A program made the position numbers and the translations under genes. DNA of 20,418 nt from Bdellovibrio sp. UBA4095. GTDB lineage: Bacteria; Bdellovibrionota; Bdellovibrionia; Bdellovibrionales; Bdellovibrionaceae. Below are positions 8,701 to 14,800 of the stretch, piece by piece. The number at the start of each line of letters is the position of its first letter. Within the stretch, counting starts at the first letter, position 1. Location of the stretch: assembly GCA_002381805.1 (NCBI GenBank), contig DFXZ01000006.1, positions 1 to 20,418 on the forward strand. The letters run 5' to 3'. Below the pieces are notes generated by a model. It ran no database searches and had not been told where the DNA came from. It worked only from the letters and a program-made list of their open reading frames with translations.

Positions 8701-8831
8701 CGATTCAAGTCTGGAAAGACATCGATTGGTAGGCTGATCAACGCCCAAGCTCCGTACGTCAAAGCAAGGGCAGTGAGTGCGAGGACAAGAAGTCTGTGCT
8801 TAAGTGAGTACTTGATAATATAGTCTAACAT
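5709..8831 (-). CDS. Heavy-metal efflux RND pump, CzcA/CusA superfamily
   Basis: The 1040-residue protein is a full-length inner-membrane RND transporter that exports metal ions using the proton gradient. Typical features are LPIDVFPDL near residue 34, the first membrane span at 12-32, two large periplasmic porter loops, a transmembrane cluster from about 335 and a second cluster from about 860. The transmembrane-4 motif reads GELVDDAIVDVEN (400-412). This differs from the CzcA form (DFGxxVDGAVxxxEN) and the CusA form (GAMVDAAIVMIEN). The three Met that bind Cu(I)/Ag(I) in E. coli CusA (573, 623, 672) appear replaced by Ile/Ala, His and Thr in my by-eye alignment. A divalent substrate such as Ni, Co or Zn is thus more likely than Cu(I), but is not proven. 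It is first in its operon, under a CsoR-type operator. Confidence 0.95.
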   Translation of the reverse strand: MLDYIIKYSLKHRLLVLALTALALTYGAWALISLPIDVFPDLNRPTVNIMTEAHGLAPEEVETLVTFPLETSLNGLPGVQRIRSNSAVGLSVIYVEFDWGTNVFHNRQMVQEKIALAKEKLPKSVTPIMSPIASIMGEIQLVGLSSPEGTVSPLDLRTLADWQLRPRLMSIPGVSQVVAIGGGVRQFQILISAEKLQRYQLTMDDVEHSLSDLSINSTGGFIDIDSQEFLIRNIGAVREIDDILNSFVGLHLGRPILVKDIAAVQEGPQVKRGDASVNGKPSVILTIQKQPGTNTIELTKKVDAALAELAKNLPAGVQLDPNLFKQANFIRTSIENVQKALADGVLLVLVVLFLFLMNFRTTAITMTAIPLSFVLTAIVFKIFGLSVNTMTLGGLAIAIGELVDDAIVDVENVFRRLRENKLLASPKNTLRVVFEASSEVRNSIVLATIIVCLVFVPLFSMGGIEGRLFAPLGISYIVSLIASMIVSLTVTPVLCSFLLSKGKLLEHKDSSFVVFLKKWDRHFLEKSLAHPKTVLGVSSMLLAAAIILSSFIGRDFLPQFNEGTATISAIATPGISLEESNKLGLQAEQLILQSPEVTSVSRRTGRAELDEHAEGVHYSEIDVDFKEEGRPRKIVLEEIRTKLSQIPGIVVNVGQPISHRLDHLLSGVRAQIAIKVFGPDLATLRAKASEIQEAVKDLKGLVDLQSEQQVLIPQVKVQLLREEAARYGTSAGDLALLLEKALQGEVVGQILEGQKSINVFMRFDEESRSNLDLIRKTPLKTLPDGTKVRVEMIADVYETTGPNIIGRENAQRRIIVQANSSGRDIQTLMEEIQQRIQEKVELPPEYFISFGGQFESQQQASQMMTLLGTISLIAIFLILYTNFKSAFISFQVMLNIPMAFIGGVFAIYISKGTISIASLVAFVTLCGIASRNGIMMISHYLHLMKQEGEDFSKEMVIRGSLERLVPVLMTTLTAILGLMPLVLSEGEPGKEILHPLAVVIVGGLISSTLLDIFVTPTIFYHFGKASAQKYLDKSKQKDDF

Positions 8832-8837
8832 CGGCCC

Positions 8838-8866
8838 TTGCCTTATATACCCCTATGGGGTATGGT
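8838..8866 (+). promoter_or_regulatory. Candidate promoter of the metal-sensor gene
   Basis: TTGCCT (8838-8843) and TATGGT (8861-8866) are separated by 17 bp, each matching the sigma-70 consensus at four of six positions. The CsoR-like operator fills the spacer and overlaps the -10 box, so a bound repressor would block RNA polymerase. The predicted transcript starts near 8873, about 19 nt before the ATG at 8892. Confidence 0.4.
8847..8863. promoter_or_regulatory. CsoR-type operator between sensor and efflux operon
   Basis: ATACCCC and GGGGTAT form perfect 7-bp inverted arms around TAT. Operators of CsoR/RcnR-family repressors are characteristically C-tract/G-tract palindromes flanked by AT-rich ends (TACCC...GGGTA). 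The site lies 15 bp from the RND gene start on one side and 28 bp from the sensor start on the other. One bound tetramer could therefore repress both directions. Confidence 0.85.
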
Positions 8867-8891
8867 TGTTTGGTAACTTTAGAGGGACTTG

Positions 8892-9176
8892 ATGAAAAAA
8901 GCAAACAGCAATTCACACCCAGATCATGGAATTCATAAAAAACGACTGAATCGAATCAAAGGTCAGATTGAAGGTATCAGTAAAATGATCGAAGAGAGAC
9001 GGTATTGTCTGGATATACTGACACAGCTACGAGCCGCAGCAAAAGCGCTCCAATCTGTCGAAGCAGAAATAACAGAGACTCATATTCACAGTTGTGTGAA
9101 AACGGCCATAAAGTCTCAGAACGAAAAAGAAGCCGATCAAATGATTGAAGAAATCATGACTCTTGTAAAGAGATGA
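8892..9176 (+). CDS. CsoR/RcnR/InrS-family metal-sensing repressor
   Basis: The 94-residue all-helical repressor should bind the adjacent operator when metal-free and release it on metal binding. The DNA-binding region shows KKRLNRIKGQIEGI, typical of the family. Metal-fingerprint residues (numbered from the ATG at 8892) are C39 (RRYCLD), H64 and C68 (THIHSC), matching C36-H61-C65 of M. tuberculosis CsoR. Additional His residues at 9, 12 and 15 lie near the N-terminal ligand position that gives InrS and RcnR nickel binding, though none aligns exactly. Cu(I) or Ni(II) sensing are both possible. The start is ATG 8892 with GAGGG 5 nt upstream; a TTG immediately before it is less likely. It is divergent from the efflux operon. 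Its 3' end overlaps the convergent rhomboid gene by 23 bp. Confidence 0.92.
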   Translation: MKKANSNSHPDHGIHKKRLNRIKGQIEGISKMIEERRYCLDILTQLRAAAKALQSVEAEITETHIHSCVKTAIKSQNEKEADQMIEEIMTLVKR

Positions 9177-9825
9177 CCTCGTAAGTCTCGGCCGTTTTGA
9201 ATTTAGACTTGTTTAAGAAGTAATAGACGCCGCCGCTCAGCACGCCAAGAGCAAACCCAATAAGATGAGTGATGTAACTGATTGATGGATCAAATGCCGA
9301 CGAAGGCATAAAAACGGCGAGCGCAACGCCGAGAGCCCGAAGAGCTCGCTGAGTTCTGGTTTTGGTGAGGTCGAGCAGGAAATAAAGAACAAGCCATGCG
9401 CCAGCCATCCAGTACACTACGCCTGAGATCCCGATCAGTCGAACTTCAGGCGGATAAGTCCACAACGCCAACCAATTAGTGACGCCGCCAATAGCTATTG
9501 CAGCTGCGGGAAAAAACCACAGACTGAAATAGCCGATAAGAAAGTAGCCGACCACAAAAAATGTTAATGAATTAGAAAGTAGGTGTCCTGGATCAGCATG
9601 AGCAAACAGTGTGGACCAAAGTCGCCAGTATTGGTGCTGCTCCATAACCTCGTATCGTGACGCAGGCATAAAGTTTCTGGCGTCTAAGTTATTCCAATAG
9701 GCAATGCTGGCGATAATAACAAAAAGAATCATCCAAGCTATTAGAAGACCGGCGGATTTTTTGGGTCTTTTATTCAACCAGGTTGCTACCAACCTAGGTT
9801 CGTATTCGGTTGAGTCCTCACTCAT
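9154..9825 (-). CDS. Rhomboid-family intramembrane serine protease
   Basis: The 223-residue membrane protein should cleave transmembrane segments of other inner-membrane proteins. The start is the ATG at 9825, with GGAGG 4 nt upstream; an in-frame start at 9885 lacks a site. A cytosolic N-terminus of about 25 residues is followed by the first span (SAGLLIAWMILFVIIASIAY) and a loop containing QYWRLWSTLFAHADPGHLLSN. The HxxxN element is H81/N85. The catalytic Ser is S134 in GISG and the catalytic His is H187 in THLIGFALG; both members of the dyad are present, as is the glycine-rich last helix. Six core spans can be drawn. It is not a pseudoprotease by these motifs. No substrate is evident in the neighbourhood. 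Its 3' end overlaps the metal-sensor gene. Confidence 0.92.
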   Translation of the reverse strand: MSEDSTEYEPRLVATWLNKRPKKSAGLLIAWMILFVIIASIAYWNNLDARNFMPASRYEVMEQHQYWRLWSTLFAHADPGHLLSNSLTFFVVGYFLIGYFSLWFFPAAAIAIGGVTNWLALWTYPPEVRLIGISGVVYWMAGAWLVLYFLLDLTKTRTQRALRALGVALAVFMPSSAFDPSISYITHLIGFALGVLSGGVYYFLNKSKFKTAETYEVISLQES

Positions 9826-9963
9826 GAAACCTCCGAACTCTAAAGATGTGTCTTCTATCAGAACTGTCAAGCGGGGCCAGGTCAAGAGGTGTTAAAAGCC
9901 ATAAGGAAACATATTTCCCAATGGCGAAAAATATTCCATGGTGAACTGAATAGAGGAGTTAAT

Positions 9964-10101
9964 ATGGCCGGGAAAACAATGAAGCAGCAGAAACAAGATA
10001 AGAATCCGAGTCCCTTTAAGTGGTTTCTTAGTTTCGAGGCCATCCTTTTTGGCATTGCTGTGGTGGTGGCCTTTATAGCATATAATGTATTCTTCAAGTA
10101 A
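9964..10101 (+). CDS. Small single-span membrane protein, 45 residues
   Basis: The ATG at 9964 is preceded by GAGGAG with a 5-nt spacer, a strong ribosome site. An earlier in-frame start at 9889 is possible but has none. The product has a basic, Gln-rich N-terminus (MAGKTMKQQKQDKNPSPFK) followed by one hydrophobic helix (AILFGIAVVVAFIAYNVFF) and ends with Lys. It is probably an N-in, C-out inner-membrane micropeptide. I recognise no family. The gene is divergent from the rhomboid gene. Its TAA is immediately followed by the stop codon of the convergent chemoreceptor gene, with no bases between them. Confidence 0.65.
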   Translation: MAGKTMKQQKQDKNPSPFKWFLSFEAILFGIAVVVAFIAYNVFFK

Positions 10102-11559
10102 CTAGGCGGTTTTTCGGCCAATGACCTCTCTGGCCATTCCGTTTACCATCAATGATAAGTTATTGGCCTGTGCTGACATCTCTTCAGAGCTAGCAGCTGT
10201 TTCTTCCGCGGCTGCGGAAAAGGCTTGCGTCTGTCTTTCCAGTGCACCCATGGTCGAATAGATTTCTTGGATACCCTGCGACTGCTGATTGGTCGTGACA
10301 GCAATCTCCTGATTCAAAACGTTCACCTTTTGCACCGAACTGACGATGCTATCCAAGACGGTGTCACTTGCCTGAGCCAAGGTCAGAGACTTTTCGGTCT
10401 CTGACACGCTACCATTGATGACGGCTTTAACTTCTTTTGCAGCTTCCGCGGATTTCAAGGCGAGATTTCTTACGGCCTCTGCGACCACTGCAAATCCTTT
10501 GCCTTGCTCTCCAGCACGAGCAGCTTCAACTGCAGCGTTCAGTGCAAGAAGATTGGTCTGAAAGGCGATGTCATCAATAATATCCATGGCAGAGGTAATC
10601 TCTTTAGAACGCACGGCCATTTCATTGATTGCGCCTATAAGTTTTTTAATTTCCGCAGCACCTAATGCCGCTTCCTGCTCGGAGTTTTTTGCAAGCTCAG
10701 CAGCCTTTTGAGATCGTTCCTGATTGGCTTCAACAGTGAGTTTTAATTCTTGCACCGATCTTAAAGTTTCTTCAATTCTGACGGACGATTCAACAGCACC
10801 TTGGGCAATGTTTTGGCCCGAATTAGAAAGTAAATTGGAGGCCTCCCGGACCTGTTGTGTGGCCGAGTCGGTATCACTTACTGTTTTCGACAGAAAAGCC
10901 ATGAGCTTTCCGGCAAAAACAAAAAAAACTGAAAACGCGATGACAAAGGCGGTGCCGAAAGAAAGCAGAACTTTGCTTTTAATCTCGGCCATTGCGGCAT
11001 CAACATCATCAGTATAAACGCCGGTCCCAATGACCCACTTCCAGGGTTTAAACTGTCTGACGAAGCTTAATTTAGGAACGGGTTTATCGAACCCTGGTTT
11101 TGGCCAAAGGTAGGCGACGATGCCTTCACCTTTTTCGGTGTTTGCAACTTTGACGAACTCAACGAAAAGTCTTTTGCCGTTGGGATCTTTATTATCAGTA
11201 AGGTCGGCTCCATTCAACTCGGGTTTGAACGGATGCATAATCATTCTGGGGTGAAGGTCATTGATCCAAAAGTACTCGCTTCCGTGATAGCGCAAGCGTT
11301 CGATGCCCGCAATGGCAAGTTCCTGGGCCTTCTTATCTGTAAGTTCGTTTTTGCCGACCTGGGAATAATAGTGCTCAATAATATTTGTGGCGAGGTCGAC
11401 AGAGGCCTGCAGTGATGCCTTTCGATCGTTGTAAAGTGAGTCATGAACCACTGGCAGTGCATAAAACATGACGACGCCCCACAGGGGGACAATCGTCAGT
11501 GCTAACAAAACCAGGATCTTATAGCGATATCCGCGAGCTTTCCAAAATTTGCTCAACAT
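10102..11559 (-). CDS. Methyl-accepting chemotaxis protein with Cache sensor and no evident HAMP
   Basis: This 485-residue chemoreceptor has a first membrane span at about 14-35 and a periplasmic single-Cache-like domain at about 40-190. The latter includes YFWINDLHPRMIMHP and KDPNGKRLF, motifs of sCache_2 domains that in other receptors bind small carboxylates. A second span covers about 198-223. The cytoplasmic signalling hairpin tip, which contacts CheA/CheW, reads DIAFQTNLLALNAAVEAARA (330-349). After the second span the sequence passes directly into heptad-rich signalling helices (SKTVSDTDSATQQ). I see no HAMP Pro or GxL pattern. The C-terminus (GRKTA) lacks a CheR-binding pentapeptide of the NWETF type. 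The start is ATG 11559, preceded by AAGGAG 7 nt upstream. The gene is transcribed divergently from the kinase operon. The ligand is not determinable from sequence. Confidence 0.93.
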   Translation of the reverse strand: MLSKFWKARGYRYKILVLLALTIVPLWGVVMFYALPVVHDSLYNDRKASLQASVDLATNIIEHYYSQVGKNELTDKKAQELAIAGIERLRYHGSEYFWINDLHPRMIMHPFKPELNGADLTDNKDPNGKRLFVEFVKVANTEKGEGIVAYLWPKPGFDKPVPKLSFVRQFKPWKWVIGTGVYTDDVDAAMAEIKSKVLLSFGTAFVIAFSVFFVFAGKLMAFLSKTVSDTDSATQQVREASNLLSNSGQNIAQGAVESSVRIEETLRSVQELKLTVEANQERSQKAAELAKNSEQEAALGAAEIKKLIGAINEMAVRSKEITSAMDIIDDIAFQTNLLALNAAVEAARAGEQGKGFAVVAEAVRNLALKSAEAAKEVKAVINGSVSETEKSLTLAQASDTVLDSIVSSVQKVNVLNQEIAVTTNQQSQGIQEIYSTMGALERQTQAFSAAAEETAASSEEMSAQANNLSLMVNGMAREVIGRKTA

Positions 11560-11592
11560 GAGGTTTCTCCTTGGACGTACCGGGTTGATTCT

Positions 11593-11600
11593 TTTTCGGC
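11593..11600 (-). promoter_or_regulatory. Possible FliA (sigma-28) -10 element for the chemoreceptor
   Basis: On the minus strand this reads GCCGAAAA, seven of eight matches to the flagellar GCCGATAA consensus, and lies 33 bp upstream of the chemoreceptor ATG. The -35 position at the usual spacing reads TTAG rather than TAAA, so the match is only half convincing. Chemoreceptor genes are often FliA-dependent in motile bacteria, which gives some prior support. Confidence 0.3.
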
Positions 11601-11882
11601 GGATACTTTCGGTTGCTAAAGAAAACGGCGTGCAATGCGAGCTGAGATTTTATTCTCGCTTAAAAATGATTCAGATAATCGAGAGAACTCTTAAATCATG
11701 TTCTCGGTGCGCGGTTAATCCTGGGTGGAAATGTCTTAAAAGAGACAAGGCGGGAATTTTATTTGGTAGATTTTTCCTGCTGTTCTTTAACACAGAGTAG
11801 TCAGTGGAATTACAAGCAGGCAATACACAGAAAATTGTCTATCCTAAATTCGAAGTAATGTTTTAAAGGTGGCCGCACACTT

Positions 11883-11887
11883 GGAGG
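11883..11887 (+). promoter_or_regulatory. Ribosome binding site that sets a TTG start for the poly-HAMP kinase
   Basis: GGAGG lies 5 nt upstream of TTG 11893. The upstream in-frame GTG at 11869 has no correctly spaced site, only AAAG touching it. I therefore place the kinase start at 11893. Confidence 0.65.
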
Positions 11888-11892
11888 ATCCC

Positions 11893-14800
11893 TTGGCCAA
11901 AGCAATTCCTACTTCTGAAAATAAAAGCACCAACAAACGAATTCCAACTGCTCGTGCTCCATTACAAAGGCGTAAGGCTCCAGTCGTTAAAAAAACTGAT
12001 AGCGCTAAAGCAGATCTCGAAAAACCCATGGAAATAATATCCACGAAAGAACAACTGCGATTGCTTTTAAGCACCGTTAAAGATGTTCGTCGCGGAAACT
12101 TTGCGGTACGGATGCCCGTGGGTCAGGAAGGAATTATTTCTGAGATTGGTGAGGTTTTAAACGACATCATCGAACTTAACGAGAACATGGCCAACGAGTT
12201 CGTGCGAGTTAGAAACACCGTCGGTCAAGAAGGTAAAATGAACGAGCGTGTCTCGATGGGTTCTGTCAAGGGTGCTTGGTCAACCAGCGTTGATTCAATA
12301 AACTTGTTGATCGGAGATCTGGTGCAACCAACCACAGAAGTTGCACGGGTCATCACCCATGTTGCAAAAGGTGACCTTTCCCAAAAAATGTCGATGGAAA
12401 TTGATGGCCGAACGGTCAAAGGGGAATTCCACCGAATCGGTACAACCGTAAATACCATGGTGGATCAACTGAATTCTTTCGCCTCTGAAGTAACTCGTGT
12501 TGCGAAAGAAGTGGGAACCGAAGGAAAGCTGGGCGGTCAGGCTGATGTTCGGGGCACTTCAGGTATCTGGAAAGATCTGACCGATAATGTGAACAGCCTT
12601 GCCGGAAACTTAACAGACCAGGTCCGAAATATTGCCAAGGTGACGACTGCCGTTGCGAAAGGTGATCTTTCTCAAAAAATTACAGTCGACGCCAAGGGTG
12701 AAATCTTTGAATTAAAAAATACAATCAACGTTATGGTGGATCAGTTGTCATCGTTTGCGGCCGAGGTAACTCGGGTAGCAAAAGATGTGGGAACTGAAGG
12801 ACGACTCGGCGGACAAGCTGACGTAAAAGGTGTGTCGGGTACATGGAAAGATCTAACAGACAACGTGAACGGTCTTGCGAATAATTTGACGGCGCAGGTT
12901 CGAAACATTGCTAAGGTGACCACTGCTGTTGCCAATGGAGATTTGTCCCAGAAGATTACGGTGGATGCCCGAGGCGAAATTCTTGAACTAAAAAATACTA
13001 TCAATGTCATGGTGGACCAACTGAACTCATTCGCGGCCGAGGTGACCCGGGTTGCGAAAGATGTGGGAACTGAAGGACGACTTGGTGGACAAGCAGACGT
13101 AAAAGGAGTTTCGGGAACCTGGAAAGATCTAACAGATAACGTGAATGGCCTTGCGAATAACTTGACGGCGCAGGTTCGAAACATCGCGAAAGTGACCACG
13201 GCCGTCGCTAATGGAGACTTGTCCCAGAAGATCACAGTAGATGCCCGAGGCGAAATTCTTGAGCTAAAAGATACTATTAACACCATGGTTGATACACTTC
13301 GCTCTTTTGCCGCCGAGGTGACCCGTGTTGCGAAGGAAGTGGGAACCGAAGGGAAGCTGGGTGGTCAGGCCGACGTAAAAGGTGTTTCGGGAACTTGGAA
13401 AGATTTAACTGATAATGTGAACGGGCTGGCCGGTAATTTGACAGCGCAGGTACGAAATATCGCAAAAGTAACGACAGCCGTCGCAAACGGAGACCTGTCA
13501 CAGAAAATTACCGTTGATGCAAAAGGTGAAATTCTTGAACTTAAAAATACAATTAACACGATGGTGGATCAGCTAAACTCATTTGCCGCCGAAGTGACTC
13601 GTGTTGCGAAAGAGGTGGGAACTGAAGGAAAGCTTGGAGGTCAGGCTGAAGTAAAAGGAGTTTCTGGAACTTGGAAAGACCTTACAGATAACGTAAATGG
13701 TCTTGCTGGAAATCTGACCGCCCAGGTTCGAAATATCGCTAAGGTAACGACGGCGGTTGCAAAAGGTGATCTCTCGCAGAAAATTACAGTTGATGCCAAG
13801 GGCGAGATCTTTGAGCTTAAAAATACAATCAACGTCATGGTGGATCAGCTGAACTCGTTCGCTGCCGAGGTGACTCGTGTTGCGAAAGAGGTGGGAACGG
13901 AAGGAAAACTTGGTGGTCAGGCCGACGTTAAGGGAGTTTCCGGAACCTGGAAGGATTTAACTGATAATGTGAACAGTCTTGCCGGAAATTTGACGGCCCA
14001 GGTTCGAAACATCGCTAAGGTGACGACGGCGGTTGCAAAAGGCGATCTCTCTCAGAAAATTACAGTTGATGCCAAAGGCGAGATCTTTGAACTTAAAAAT
14101 ACAATCAACGTCATGGTGGATCAGCTGAACTCGTTCGCCGCCGAGGTGACTCGTGTTGCTAAAGAGGTGGGAACGGAAGGAAAGCTGGGTGGTCAGGCTG
14201 ATGTTAAGGGAGTTTCCGGAACCTGGAAAGACCTTACTGATAATGTGAACGGTCTAGCCGCGAATTTAACAGCGCAGGTTCGAAATATCGCTAAGGTAAC
14301 GACGGCGGTTGCAAAAGGCGATCTGTCGCAAAAAATTACCGTCGATGCCAAAGGCGAGATCTTTGAACTTAAAAATACAATCAACGTCATGGTGGATCAG
14401 CTGAACTCGTTCGCCGCCGAGGTGACTCGTGTTGCGAAAGAAGTGGGAACGGAAGGGAAGCTGGGTGGTCAGGCCGACGTTAAGGGAGTTTCAGGAACCT
14501 GGAAGGACTTAACTGATAACGTGAACAGTCTTGCCGGAAACTTGACGGCTCAGGTTCGAAATATCGCTAAAGTAACCACGGCTGTTGCGACCGGCGACTT
14601 GTCACAGAAAATTACAGTGGATGCTAAGGGAGAAATTCTTGAACTCAAAAACACCATCAATACGATGGTGGATCAGCTAAATTCCTTTGCGGCCGAGGTG
14701 ACTCGAGTTGCGAAAGAGGTGGGAACTGAGGGAAAACTCGGTGGCCAGGCGGAGGTCCGAGGCGTCTCTGGAACTTGGAAAGATCTTACAGATAATGTGA

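Larger units (their letters stand above)
11560..11892. other. Divergent intergenic region between the chemoreceptor and poly-HAMP kinase genes
   Basis: This 333-bp region holds no convincing gene; a plus-strand frame through 11800 lacks a ribosome site and recognisable features. It contains the chemoreceptor ribosome site and the FliA-like -10 near 11593. TTGGTA (11763-11768) and TTTAAC (11786-11791), 17 bp apart, form a weak sigma-70-like promoter for the kinase operon. A short inverted repeat TGTCT-N6-AGACA lies near 11737-11752. None of these sites is strong on its own. Confidence 0.4.

Noticed and set aside
5709..8831. Naming the pump CusA with Cu(I)/Ag(I) as substrate
   Set aside because: The CusA Met ligands and transmembrane-4 motif are not matched, so a specific gene symbol is not supported.
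9905..9918. GGAAA-CATA-TTTCC hairpin upstream of the 45-residue gene
   Set aside because: A 5-bp AT-containing stem is expected by chance in a region this size, and there is no supporting promoter or T tract.
11549..11800. Plus-strand 83-codon frame upstream of the poly-HAMP kinase
   Set aside because: It begins inside the divergent chemoreceptor's start region, has no ribosome site, and its Arg/Phe-rich product has no recognisable features.
12741..13286. A 181-codon minus-strand open frame and several similar 64-95 codon frames opposite the HAMP array
   Set aside because: They recur at the 276-bp repeat period, lack ribosome sites and are simply the complement of the repeated coding sequence.
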